A stretch of 64,000 nucleotides of DNA from Solirubrobacter soli DSM 22325 (lineage in GTDB: Bacteria; Actinomycetota; Thermoleophilia; Solirubrobacterales; Solirubrobacteraceae). The position numbers and the translations under genes were made by a program. A model generated the notes under the pieces. That model made no database searches. It had not been told where the DNA came from and saw only the letters and a list, made by a program, of their open reading frames with translations. Below, piece by piece: positions 8,455 through 16,891 of this stretch. The DNA is taken from the NCBI RefSeq assembly GCF_000423665.1, contig NZ_KE384069.1:124001-188000 (forward strand), in the 5' to 3' direction. Each line of letters starts with the position of its first letter. Position 1 is the first letter of the stretch.

Positions 8455-9372
8455 CTAGAAGTAGCCCTCCTTCTTGCGGTCTTCCATCGCTGCCTCGGAA
8501 GCCCGGTCGTCGGCGCGGGTCTCGCCGCGCTCGGTGATGTTCGTCGCGGCGATCTCGGCCACCACGTCCTGGAGGTTCGTCGCCGTGGAGCGCACCGCGC
8601 CCGTGCAGCTCATGTCGCCGACCGTGCGATAGCGCACGGACGCGGTGAACGGCTCCTCGCCCTCCATCAGCGTGATGTACGGCCCCGTCGCGTAGAGCAT
8701 CCCGTCGCGGGCGAAGACCTCGCGCTCGTGGGCCATGTAGATCGACGGCAGCTCGAGCTCCTCGGACGCGATGTACTGCCACACGTCGAGCTCGGTCCAG
8801 TTCGAGATCGGGAACGCGCGGATGTTCTCGCCGCGGCGTACGCGCGCGTTGTAGAGGTCCCACAGCTCCGGCCGCTGGCGGCGCGGGTCCCACGTCCCGA
8901 AGTCGTCGCGGAAGCTCAGCACCCGCTCCTTGGCGCGGGCGCGCTCCTCGTCGCGGCGGGCGCCGCCGAAGCACGCGTCGAGCTCGTAGGCCTCGATCGC
9001 GTCCAGCAGCGTGACCGTCTGGAGCCGGTTGCGCGACGCCCGCGGCCCGGTCTCCTCGCGCACGCGGCCCGCGTCGATCGACGCCTGCACCGAGCCGACG
9101 AGCAGCTCGAGGTCGTTCTCCGCGACCAGCCGGTCGCGGAACTCGATGACCTCGGGGAAGTTGTGCCCCGTGTCGATGTGCAGCAGCGGGAACGGGACCT
9201 TGCCCGGCGCGAAGGCCTTCTGGGCCAGGCGCACCAGGACGATCGAGTCCTTGCCGCCGCTGAACAGCAGGGCGGGCTTCTCGCGCTCGGCCGCGACCTC
9301 GCGCATCACGTGGATGGCCTCGGCCTCGAGCGCGCGCAGGTGCGAGAGCGCAGGTTGCGTTATGGCTGTCAC
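8455..9372 (-). CDS. cysD: Sulfate adenylyltransferase subunit 2
   Basis: The catalytic ATP pyrophosphatase subunit of ATP sulfurylase. 305 aa, close to the usual length. PP-loop SGGKDS at residues 38-43; DTGHNFPE, FGGARRDEE and FPISNWTELDVW are the family blocks. It starts at GTG 9372, with AAGGA about eight bases upstream, and overlaps the tauE stop as GTGA, so translation is probably coupled. It works with CysN encoded immediately downstream. Confidence 0.94.
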   Translation of the reverse strand: MTAITQPALSHLRALEAEAIHVMREVAAEREKPALLFSGGKDSIVLVRLAQKAFAPGKVPFPLLHIDTGHNFPEVIEFRDRLVAENDLELLVGSVQASIDAGRVREETGPRASRNRLQTVTLLDAIEAYELDACFGGARRDEERARAKERVLSFRDDFGTWDPRRQRPELWDLYNARVRRGENIRAFPISNWTELDVWQYIASEELELPSIYMAHEREVFARDGMLYATGPYITLMEGEEPFTASVRYRTVGDMSCTGAVRSTATNLQDVVAEIAATNITERGETRADDRASEAAMEDRKKEGYF

Positions 9373-10244
9373 GGGTCGGTCCTTGCGATAAGCGGAGTTT
9401 GTACGGGCCGGTCCTTGAGGACGTAGTACGCGAACGCGCCGAGCACGAGCGGCACGGCGACGATGACGGCGGCGGGGATGTCCACGCCCGCCTTGGTGAG
9501 CAGCGCGAGGCCGGCGGAGAGCAGCACGACGCCCAGTGCCGGACGCAGGCCGCGCTCGGGCAGCTTCGTCGCGAAGTGGGTACCGAGCCACACGCCCGGC
9601 AGCGACCCGATCAGGATCGTCGCCGTCAGCATCAGGTCGACGTTGCCGGAGAAGAGGTGCGCGATCGCGGCGACCCAGAGCAGGATCGCGGCGTGGAAGA
9701 CGTCGGTGCCGACGACCCGGCGGGGCGCGAGCCGGAAGCCGAGGATCAGGCCGATCGCGATCAGGGTCCCCGAGCCGGCGCTCGTCAGCCCGAGCACGAA
9801 GCCGACCGACGCGCCGAGGACGACCGCGGCGACCTTGTGGCGCGTGTCGAGGACCACCGTGTCGCGCTCGTCGGCGCCCTGCTTCATCAGCGCCCGGAAG
9901 AGCACGAGGGCGCCGGTCAGCAGCAGCGCGCCGGCGATCAGCGGCAGCAGGATGTCGTCGAGCCCCAGGCGCTCGAGCAGGATCACGCCGAGAACGGCGC
10001 CCGGGCAGGAACCGACCGCGAGCCACCAGGCGAGGTTCGTCTGCACGGTGCCCTTGCGGAAGTGCAGGAAGCCACCCGCGGTCTTGGTGATCGCGGCGTA
10101 GGCGAGATCGGTCCCGACGGCGACCACCGGCTTGATGCCGAAGACGAGGATCAGGAGCGGCGTCATCAGGCTGCCGCCGCCCATGCCCGTCGTCCCGACG
10201 AGGATGCCCACGCCGAAGCCGAAGAGGATCAGCCAGGGATCCAT
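9369..10244 (-). CDS. TauE/SafE-family sulfite exporter-like permease
   Basis: 291-aa polytopic membrane protein with about eight hydrophobic segments. The N-terminal signature GVGILVGTTGMGGGSLMTPLL and the internal repeat (VGFVLGLTSAGSGTLIAIGLIL) are typical of the TauE/SafE fold. Lying between cysH and cysD, it probably exports excess sulfite or a related sulfur anion, or imports sulfate. Direction and substrate are inferred from context only. It starts four bases after the cysH stop. Confidence 0.85.
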   Translation of the reverse strand: MDPWLILFGFGVGILVGTTGMGGGSLMTPLLILVFGIKPVVAVGTDLAYAAITKTAGGFLHFRKGTVQTNLAWWLAVGSCPGAVLGVILLERLGLDDILLPLIAGALLLTGALVLFRALMKQGADERDTVVLDTRHKVAAVVLGASVGFVLGLTSAGSGTLIAIGLILGFRLAPRRVVGTDVFHAAILLWVAAIAHLFSGNVDLMLTATILIGSLPGVWLGTHFATKLPERGLRPALGVVLLSAGLALLTKAGVDIPAAVIVAVPLVLGAFAYYVLKDRPVQTPLIARTDP

Positions 10245-10248
10245 CAGC

Positions 10249-10836
10249 TCAGACGTGCAGTCCGCACTCTGTCTTGGACAGACCCGCCCAGCGACCTTCG
10301 CGGCCTTCGCCGGGCTGCGTGCAGGGCGCGCAGCCGATCGACGAATAGCCCTGGTCGTGCAGCGGGTTGTACGGCAGGTCGCGGTCGACGATCCGCTTCC
10401 AGAGGTCCTTCTCGGTCCACTCGACGAGCGGGTTGAACTTCCAGATCCCGCGCTTGTCGTCCCACTCGACCGGCTGGGCGTTCGCGCGCGTCGGGCCCTG
10501 CTCGCGGCGGATGCCGGTGATCCACGCGTCGACGCCGCTCAGCGCGCGCTCGAGCGCGGCGACCTTGCGCTCGCCGCAGCAGTGCGCCGGACCGGTCCAG
10601 TCGCCGGTCGCGTCCTCGATCTCGACGTCGACCCCGAAGCGCTCCTCGAACGCCCGCCAGGTGGCGAGCGTCTCGGGGAACAGGACGCCGGTGTCGATCG
10701 TGACGATCCGTGCATCGGGCGCGATCCGGACGAGCTCGTCGACCAGGACCGACTCCTCCTTCTGGAAGGAGCACAGCATCACGAGCCGCGGGTGGTGGCG
10801 CTCCACCGCCTGCGCCAGCACCTCCGTGATCGTCAT
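10249..10836 (-). CDS. cysH: Adenylyl-sulfate (APS) reductase, assimilatory, [4Fe-4S] type
   Basis: Reduces activated sulfate to sulfite. 195 aa from the ATG at 10836, which overlaps the sulfite reductase stop as ATGA. Two cysteine pairs (C86-C87 and C169-x2-C172) are the [4Fe-4S] ligands characteristic of APS reductases, and the C-terminal ECGLH contributes the catalytic Cys191. The absence of a cysC gene in this operon fits direct use of APS rather than PAPS. Electron donor (thioredoxin or similar) is not encoded here. Confidence 0.92.
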   Translation of the reverse strand: MTITEVLAQAVERHHPRLVMLCSFQKEESVLVDELVRIAPDARIVTIDTGVLFPETLATWRAFEERFGVDVEIEDATGDWTGPAHCCGERKVAALERALSGVDAWITGIRREQGPTRANAQPVEWDDKRGIWKFNPLVEWTEKDLWKRIVDRDLPYNPLHDQGYSSIGCAPCTQPGEGREGRWAGLSKTECGLHV

Positions 10837-12419
10837 ACGACGGGCTCTTCTACGGGCGCGAGCTCGTTCGTCCACCACTCCGGCTCGGTGCGGCCCGCGA
10901 AGTCGCGGAACGTCTCGCCGTCGTCGTGGTTGACCTCGTAGAGGTTGAAGATCTTCAGGAGCGTCTCGTTGAGGTCCCAGTTCGGGACCTTCTTGATGAC
11001 GACGTCGCCGAACTTCGGGTTCTCGCCCAGGCGGCCGCCGATGCGGATGTCCATCGCCTCGACGAACTCGCCGTCGACCTTCTTGAGCACGCCCTCGATG
11101 CCCACGTCGGCGATCTGGTGCTGCGCGCAGGAGCTCGAGCAGCCGGCGAAGTGCAGCCGGAAGTCGTCACCGTGGCCGTTCGGGCGCACGTGCTCGTCCA
11201 GGAACGCGGCGATCTCGACCGCGCGCGACTTGGTGTGCACCTTCGCGAGGCCGCAGAACTCCTTGCCGGTGCAGGTCTGCAGGCCGCGCTGGAAGAGCGT
11301 CGGCGTGGGGGTGAGGTGGCCGATCAGCGGCTCGGCGAGGAGCGCGTCGATGTTCTCGTCCGGGATCCACGGCAGCACGACGTTCTGCTGGTGGGTGAGG
11401 CGCAGTGCGTCGTCCTCGCGGGCGCCGTGCTTGCGCGAGAGCTCGACGAGTTCCTTGAGCTGGCTCGCCTTCAGGCGGCCGACCGGGACCACGACGCCGA
11501 CGGTCGAGTGCACGCCGTCGGCCTGGGGGAGGACGCCGATGTGGTCCTCGCCCGACAGGCCCGGGGCCTTCGGCACGCCGTGGCGCAGGTCGCGACCGAC
11601 GCGCTCGACGATCTCGGCGCGCAGGCCGTCGCCGCCGAGGCGGTCGACGAGGAACTTCAGGCGCGCCTTGCCGCGCGCCTTCCGGTTCTCGTCGGAGTCG
11701 CGGAAGATGCCCGTGACGGCGGCCACGACCTCCGGCGCCTCCTCGGGGGAGACGAAGATGTCGACCCAGCGGGCGAAGCGGGGCTGCGTGGAGAGCCCGC
11801 CGCCGACGCGCAGGTTGAAGCCCTTCGTGCCGTCCGGGTGGATGGCGGCGCTCAGCGCGATGTCGTTGATCAGCCCGCGCGCGCAGTCCTCCGCGCAGCC
11901 CGTGACGCTGACCTTGTACTTGCGCGGAAGGTTCGAGTAGAGCTTGTTGTCGAGGAAGTACTCGTGGATCGCCTCGGACGTGGCGTAGCCGTCGACGATC
12001 TCGTCATGCGCGAGCCCGGAGACGGTGCAGCCGACCACGTTGCGCGTGATGTCGCCGCACGCGCCGGAGGTGGTCAGGCCGACCTCCTCCAGGCGCCGGA
12101 AGATCTCGGGGATGTTGTCGAGCGTGATCCAGTGGATCTGGAAGCACTGGCGCGTCGTGCAGTCGATCACGCCGCGGCCGAAGTCCTCGGCGATGCCGGC
12201 CATCGTCTCCGCCTGGGCCGCGCTCAGCTTTCCCTGGATGACCTTGACGCGCATCATGAAATGCCCGTCGCCGGTGTTGTGCGCGTAGAGGCCGTACCAC
12301 TTGAGGAGGCCGACGTGGTCGGGGTCCAGCGTCTCCCACCCCTCGCGCGCGGCGCGAAGAAGCTCAGGGAGAACGTCGAGCCCGTCCGTTGCCGCCTTGA
12401 TGCGTTCGATCTTGCTCAT
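10833..12419 (-). CDS. Ferredoxin-dependent sulfite (or nitrite) reductase
   Basis: Sirohaem/[4Fe-4S] enzyme reducing sulfite to sulfide with electrons from ferredoxin. 528 aa from the ATG at 12419; an upstream frame to 12458 is less likely. Two ferrodoxin-like/sirohaem repeats are seen. The cluster ligands are CTGKEFC (C-x5-C) and CSSSC (C-x3-C). Nitrite reductases share this fold, but first position in an operon with cysH, cysD and cysN argues for sulfite. A promoter-like TTGTGA-17-TACCGT lies just upstream. Confidence 0.9.
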   Translation of the reverse strand: MSKIERIKAATDGLDVLPELLRAAREGWETLDPDHVGLLKWYGLYAHNTGDGHFMMRVKVIQGKLSAAQAETMAGIAEDFGRGVIDCTTRQCFQIHWITLDNIPEIFRRLEEVGLTTSGACGDITRNVVGCTVSGLAHDEIVDGYATSEAIHEYFLDNKLYSNLPRKYKVSVTGCAEDCARGLINDIALSAAIHPDGTKGFNLRVGGGLSTQPRFARWVDIFVSPEEAPEVVAAVTGIFRDSDENRKARGKARLKFLVDRLGGDGLRAEIVERVGRDLRHGVPKAPGLSGEDHIGVLPQADGVHSTVGVVVPVGRLKASQLKELVELSRKHGAREDDALRLTHQQNVVLPWIPDENIDALLAEPLIGHLTPTPTLFQRGLQTCTGKEFCGLAKVHTKSRAVEIAAFLDEHVRPNGHGDDFRLHFAGCSSSCAQHQIADVGIEGVLKKVDGEFVEAMDIRIGGRLGENPKFGDVVIKKVPNWDLNETLLKIFNLYEVNHDDGETFRDFAGRTEPEWWTNELAPVEEPVV

Positions 12420-12431
12420 GGGGTCCGTACG

Positions 12432-12460
12432 ACGGTACCCCGCGAACGCGCAATTCACAA
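12432..12460 (-). promoter_or_regulatory. Predicted promoter of the sulfate assimilation operon
   Basis: On the minus strand, TTGTGA (12460-12455) and TACCGT (12437-12432) are separated by 17 bases, a good housekeeping-sigma layout. The -10 box lies 12 bases before the sulfite reductase ATG, so the leader would be only a few bases long. Confidence 0.4.
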
Positions 12461-12462
12461 GG

Positions 12463-12477
12463 AATCCGATCAGGATT
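12463..12477. promoter_or_regulatory. Candidate operator upstream of the sulfur operon
   Basis: AATCC-GATCA-GGATT is a 5-bp inverted repeat with a 5-base centre, directly upstream of the predicted -35 box of the sulfite reductase promoter. Its position fits an activator or repressor site for the sulfur operon. The regulator is not identified in this window. Confidence 0.3.
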
Positions 12478-12571
12478 TACATGTATCTATCCCGATCGGC
12501 TTCATCGAGTTTAGCGAAGATCGGGAGAAACTACGGTCCAGACCCCATTCGTCCTCGCCGAAGACCGTGGT

Positions 12572-13909
12572 GTGACCGAACGTCCCTTCAGCATCGACGA
12601 GCTCTTTGTGTCCACCACGGACCGCAAGGGCCACATCCGCATGACCAACCACGTCTTCGTGCGGGTCAGCGGTTACGAGCGCGACGAGCTGATCGGCAAG
12701 GCGCACAACGTGATCCGTCATCCGGACATGCCGCGCTCGGTGTTCCGCCTGTTCTGGCAGTTCCTCGAGGCGGGGAGACCCGTCGCCGCCTACGTGAAGA
12801 ACCTGGCCAAGGACGGCGCCTACTACTGGGTCATGGCGATCGCGATCCCGGTGCCCGACGGCTACTTGTCCGTGCGGCTGAAGCCCACGAGCCCGCTGTT
12901 CGACGTCGCGCGCGAGATCTACGCCGACGTCCGCGAGGTCGAGTTGGGCGCCGAGGGCGGCGACCCGCGCGAGCGCAAGGCGTCGATCGAGGCCGGCACC
13001 GCCCGTGTCGCGGAGCGCCTTTCCGCCGCCGGGTTCGAGGACTACGAGAGTTTCATGCGCGCCGCGTTCGCCGCGGAGGTCGCCGCGCGCGAGCAGGCGC
13101 TGACCGGCGTGTCCCGCTCGCGCGACCTCACCGACGCCGAGGCCGGCCTGCGCGGCGTCGTCGACGCCTCGGTCGAGACCGTCGAGATGCTGCACGGCCT
13201 CGGGCGCAGGCTGACGGGACACGGCGAGCTGTCGGAGTCGCTCAAGAAGCGGTCCGGGTTCGTGCGGGAGCTCTCGGAGTCGATCCGGCTGTTCTCGTTG
13301 AACGCGATCCTCTCCGCGTCGCGCCTGGGTGACGGCGGCGCGGCGCTCGGCGCGGTCGCCGGCCTGCTGCGCACCCGCTCCGACGCCGCCGCGCCGGAGA
13401 TCGTCACGCTCGGCACCGAGCTCGAGCAGGCCGTCGAGCTGCTCGCCGAGACGACCTTCCGCGCCGCGGCGGCGAAGATCCAGGCCGAGATGATGACCGC
13501 GTTCGCCGACGAGCTGCTCGACGACAGCATGTCGACCGCCGAGGCCGCCCCGCAGTTGCGGCTGCTGGCCGAGGCGATCGCCGAGGCCTCCGAGAGCGTG
13601 TGCTCCTCGATCGCCGCCGTCGACGCCAACCTCGACCGCCTCTCGCGCGTCTCCCGCGCCGTCGAGCAGCACCTCGACGTGATCCGCGCGCTCGAGGTCA
13701 ACGGCCGCATCGAAGCCGCCCGCGTCCCGGACACCGAGCAGGTGCGGGTCCTCTTCGAGGAGATCTCCAAGCAGGTCGAGGCGGCGGGCGGCGAGCTGCA
13801 CGTCTTCTCGGCGCTCGGCGACCGCGAGGACCGCGACGACGGCAGCGCCGCCCGCGAGTCGCGCGAGCTGACCACGCGCGTCCGCACCGCGGTCGCCGCG
13901 CTCGCTTAG
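12572..13909 (+). CDS. Aer-like PAS protein with a degenerate chemoreceptor-type signalling region
   Basis: 445 aa, GTG start. Residues about 8-115 form a PAS domain of the Aer (aerotaxis) type: FVSTTDRKGHIRMTNHVFVRVSGY, then the hallmark GKAHNVIRHPDMP, then KDGAYYWVMA. In Aer this pocket holds FAD and senses redox. The rest is a long helical coiled coil. It contains SIRLFSLNAILSASRLGD and IRALEVNGRIEAARV, which look like eroded copies of the chemoreceptor tip (normally LLALNAAIEAARAGE). No transmembrane segment is present, so it is cytoplasmic. Whether it still binds CheA/CheW is doubtful. Confidence 0.78.
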   Translation: MTERPFSIDELFVSTTDRKGHIRMTNHVFVRVSGYERDELIGKAHNVIRHPDMPRSVFRLFWQFLEAGRPVAAYVKNLAKDGAYYWVMAIAIPVPDGYLSVRLKPTSPLFDVAREIYADVREVELGAEGGDPRERKASIEAGTARVAERLSAAGFEDYESFMRAAFAAEVAAREQALTGVSRSRDLTDAEAGLRGVVDASVETVEMLHGLGRRLTGHGELSESLKKRSGFVRELSESIRLFSLNAILSASRLGDGGAALGAVAGLLRTRSDAAAPEIVTLGTELEQAVELLAETTFRAAAAKIQAEMMTAFADELLDDSMSTAEAAPQLRLLAEAIAEASESVCSSIAAVDANLDRLSRVSRAVEQHLDVIRALEVNGRIEAARVPDTEQVRVLFEEISKQVEAAGGELHVFSALGDREDRDDGSAARESRELTTRVRTAVAALA

Positions 13910-16131
13910 TCGAACAGGGCGTCCGGGGTGACGTTCAGGCGGCGTGTCGTCGTCACCGGCGCGCCGTAAGGGTTCAGCGGGTCGTCCGGGAGGCGTGTGA
14001 CGTCGCACGCCGCGAGCACCTCGGGCGTGAGGAAGCGGCTCGCCTTCCCGTAGCCGTGGGCGTCGTCGCGGCCCTGCGGGCGGTGGTGGTAGCGGACGGG
14101 CACGTAGAGCGTGAGCTGGCGGCGCGCGCGGGTCATGCCCACGTAGAGCAGCCGGCGCTCCTCGTCGATCTGCTCGCTGGTGCCCGCGGACATGCAAGCG
14201 GGGAAGTTGCCGTCGTAGACCGCCAGCACGTGCACGCTGTCCCACTCGAGGCCCTTGGCGGAGTGGATCGTCGAGAGCGTCAGGTAGTCCTCGTCCAGGT
14301 GCGGCGGCTGGGCGATGTCGGCGCTCGAGCTCGGCGGGTCGAGCACCAGCTCGGCGACGAAGTGGCGCGGATCGGTCGCCTGGTGCGCCGCGCTGACGAG
14401 CTGGTCGAGGTCCTGGACGCGGATCGCTCCGTCCGGGTAGCGCAGCCGGATCAGCGGCGCCAGCGCGTCCCGCAGCCGCTCGGCGCGCGGCCCGGGCCGC
14501 TGCTCCTCGCGCGCGTCGCGAAGCGCGGCGATCAACGCGTCGGCGTGCTCGCGCACCCGCGGCGCCAGCAGCTCCCGCGCCCACGACCATGCCGCGAGCC
14601 GGTCGGGGATCGCGGCGAGCCGCCCCTCGCCGACCTCGTCCCGAGCGGAGAGGGCGAGCCGCGCCTGCCGCGCCTCGCCTTCGGGCGCCGCCGCGGTGCC
14701 GGGCGCCGCCGCGGTGCCGGGCGCCGCCGCGCTGTCGGGCGTCTCCGCGCCGTCGGGCGTCGCCGCGCCATCCCGCGCCGGCCCCGCGATCGCCGCACCC
14801 ACGTCGTCCCCCGACATCGCCGCCATCAGCTTGCGCGCGGTCGCCGGGCCGACGCCCTCGACGAGCTGCAGCACGCGGAACCACGCGACGTCGTCGGCGG
14901 TGTTGTCGACCAGGCGCAGCGTCGCCACGAAGTCCTTGACGTGGGCGGCTTCCAGATACCGCAGGCCGCCGTACTTGTGGAACGGGACGCGGCGGCGGGT
15001 CAGCTCGAGCTCGAGCATGTCGGAGTCGTGCGAGGTACGCGCCAGCACCGCCTGCGCCCGCAGCTCCATGCCCTGCTCGCGCGCCTCGAGGATGCGGTCG
15101 CAGACCTCCTCGGCCTGGGCCGCCTCGTCGCGGACCCACACGACCCGCGGGCGGACACCGCCCTCGCGCACCGCGCGCAGTTGCTTCGGGAACGCCCGGG
15201 TCGCCTGCGCGGCGAGGGCGTTGGCGGCGTCCAGCAGCGGCTGGGTGGAGCGGTAGTTGCGCTCCAGCGTCACCACGCGGGTGCCGGGGAAGTGCTCCGG
15301 GAAGTCGAGGATGTGCGCCGCCGAGGCGGAGCGGAAGCCGTAGATGGCCTGGAAGTCGTCGCCGACCGCGGTCACCGTCGGCCCGTGCGAGCCCAGCGAG
15401 CGCGCGAGGTCGACCTGCAGCCCGTTGACGTCCTGGTACTCGTCGATCAGCACGTGGTCGAACGCCGAGGCCAGCCGCGGTCCGATCACGTCGTCGGCCG
15501 CCAGCGCCCGCCAGAACAGGAGCAGGTCGTCGAGGTCGCAGACGCCGAGCTCGCGCTTGCGCGCCGTGTACGCGCGGAAGAGGTCCGAGATCGCCTCGCG
15601 GTGCTCGGACACCCACGGGAAGTGCTCCTCGATCACGCCCGACAACGGCTGCTGCGCGTTGACCGTCCGCGAATACACGTCGAGCAGCGTGCCCTTCTTC
15701 GGGAAGCGCGTCTTCGAACGCGCGTGGCCGTGCTCCTCGCGCAGCAGGTCGAGCACGTCCGCGGCGTCGCCCGCGTCGAGCACGCCGAACCCGCCCGGCA
15801 GACCCAACGCGGCCGCGTGCCGGCGCACCAGCCGATGCGCCACCGAGTGGAACGTCCCACCCAGCACACGCGACGAAGCGGGCACCAATCCGCGCGCCCG
15901 CTGCAACATCTCTCTCGCCGCGCGCCGGGTGAAGGTCAGCAACAGGACCCGCTCGGACGGGACGCCGGACTCCACCAGCCACGCCACGCGGGCGCACAGC
16001 GTCGTCGTCTTCCCGGTCCCGGCCCCGGCCAGGATCAGCAGCGGACCGCCGCTGTGCGTCGCCGCTTCCCGCTGCTCGGGGTTGAGCTCATCGAGCCAGG
16101 GTCGATCGTCCGTCTGGGCCAGAACCGCCAT
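13906..16131 (-). CDS. UvrD/Rep-family superfamily 1 DNA helicase
   Basis: ATP-dependent 3'-5' DNA helicase of the UvrD/PcrA/Rep class, acting in repair or replication restart. 741 aa. Walker A AGAGTGKTT at residues 35-43, motif II DEYQDVN, QAIYGFR (motif III), NYRST (motif IV), TIHSAKGLEWD (motif V) and VGMTRAR (motif VI). An Ala/Pro/Gly-rich linker encoded by an 18-bp tandem repeat interrupts the region between GPATARKLMAAM (a helix-hairpin-helix-like piece) and the following domain. It overlaps the 3' end of the PAS gene by four bases. Confidence 0.93.
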   Translation of the reverse strand: MAVLAQTDDRPWLDELNPEQREAATHSGGPLLILAGAGTGKTTTLCARVAWLVESGVPSERVLLLTFTRRAAREMLQRARGLVPASSRVLGGTFHSVAHRLVRRHAAALGLPGGFGVLDAGDAADVLDLLREEHGHARSKTRFPKKGTLLDVYSRTVNAQQPLSGVIEEHFPWVSEHREAISDLFRAYTARKRELGVCDLDDLLLFWRALAADDVIGPRLASAFDHVLIDEYQDVNGLQVDLARSLGSHGPTVTAVGDDFQAIYGFRSASAAHILDFPEHFPGTRVVTLERNYRSTQPLLDAANALAAQATRAFPKQLRAVREGGVRPRVVWVRDEAAQAEEVCDRILEAREQGMELRAQAVLARTSHDSDMLELELTRRRVPFHKYGGLRYLEAAHVKDFVATLRLVDNTADDVAWFRVLQLVEGVGPATARKLMAAMSGDDVGAAIAGPARDGAATPDGAETPDSAAAPGTAAAPGTAAAPEGEARQARLALSARDEVGEGRLAAIPDRLAAWSWARELLAPRVREHADALIAALRDAREEQRPGPRAERLRDALAPLIRLRYPDGAIRVQDLDQLVSAAHQATDPRHFVAELVLDPPSSSADIAQPPHLDEDYLTLSTIHSAKGLEWDSVHVLAVYDGNFPACMSAGTSEQIDEERRLLYVGMTRARRQLTLYVPVRYHHRPQGRDDAHGYGKASRFLTPEVLAACDVTRLPDDPLNPYGAPVTTTRRLNVTPDALFD
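14687..14776. repeat. 18-bp minisatellite, five units, inside the helicase gene
   Basis: Units at 14687, 14705, 14723, 14741 and 14759. The first two (GCCGCCGCGGTGCCGGGC) are identical and the others diverge progressively. As 18 is a multiple of three, the array keeps the helicase frame and codes six-residue units such as PGTAAA on the minus strand. Confidence 0.8.
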
Positions 16132-16224
16132 ACGGCCGCCGCACGCTACGGACCGGTTCGGACGGCTCCGTGATCATGAGAGAGAACCTCGCACGGTTGC
16201 TTGACCGGATATAGGATCGCTGCG

Positions 16225-16845
16225 ATGGAGGAGGTCAACGTCCGCCCCCTGCGGGCCGACGCCGCTCGCAACCGAGCGCGCGTCCTGGACGCCGCGCGTA
16301 CGGCGTTCGCCGAGGCGGGTCTCGACGTCGGCGTGGAGGAGATCGCGCGGCGCGCGGGGGTCGGCAAGGGCACGCTGTACCGCCGCTTCCCGACCAAGGA
16401 AGCGCTGGTACGCGCCATCTTCGAGGACATCCTCGATGAGATCGACCGGATCGTCGGCGCGGCCGAGTCCGAACCGGACCCGTGGAGGGCGTTCGAGGGC
16501 TACCTGTCCTCGACGGCCCGGCTGCAGGCCTCCAACCAGGGCTTCTACGACGTCGTCGCCGCGCGCCTCGGCGCGAGCGCGCTGACCGACGAGCAACGCC
16601 GGCGCGTGATGGCCACGACGGCCCGCGTCCTGCGGCGCGCGCAGGACGCGAACGTCGTCCGCGCCGACCTCGTCGCCGAGGACGTGCAGCTGATGCTGCG
16701 CATGGTCGGGGCGACCACCCGCCCGGCGATGGACGGCAGCCCGATGGACGACCACTGGCCGCGCTATCTCGGGCTGCTGCTGGACGCGCTGCGCCCGGGC
16801 TCGGCGACACCGTTGCCGGCCGAGCCCTGGCTACTGAAGAGATAG
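16225..16845 (+). CDS. TetR-family transcriptional regulator
   Basis: 206 aa from the ATG at 16225 (a TTG at 16201 is also in frame but less likely). The N-terminal helix-turn-helix reads RVLDAARTAFAEAGLDVGVEEIARRAGVGKGTLYRRFPTKEAL, a textbook TetR DNA-binding domain. The C-terminal ligand domain resembles the SBP-type group found in many actinobacteria. It is divergent from the helicase gene, with 93 bases between them; the target is unknown. Its stop codon is immediately followed by the first copy of the intergenic repeat. Confidence 0.9.
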   Translation: MEEVNVRPLRADAARNRARVLDAARTAFAEAGLDVGVEEIARRAGVGKGTLYRRFPTKEALVRAIFEDILDEIDRIVGAAESEPDPWRAFEGYLSSTARLQASNQGFYDVVAARLGASALTDEQRRRVMATTARVLRRAQDANVVRADLVAEDVQLMLRMVGATTRPAMDGSPMDDHWPRYLGLLLDALRPGSATPLPAEPWLLKR

Positions 16846-16889
16846 AGGCAGGGCAGCCCTCCGCCCCACCCCGATCATCCGACCTCGAG
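16846..16889 (+). repeat. Intergenic post-stop repeat, copy 1
   Basis: Starts directly after the tetR TAG (16843-16845) and fills the gap before the convergent chemoreceptor stop (16892). It begins AGGCAGGGCAGCCC and contains the 25-base core at 16861-16885 (CCGCCCCACCCCGATCATCC plus GACCT) that is identical in copies at 32281 and 42935. Confidence 0.85.
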
Positions 16890-16891
16890 GC

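Noticed and set aside
12470..15997. Very long open frame (over 1100 codons) overlapping the helicase and PAS genes
   Set aside because: It is in another frame of known genes, with low-complexity Arg/Gly/Ala sequence and no motif.
16201..16224. TTGACC...TATAGGAT as a tetR promoter
   Set aside because: The two boxes are only a few bases apart, too close for -35 and -10 elements.
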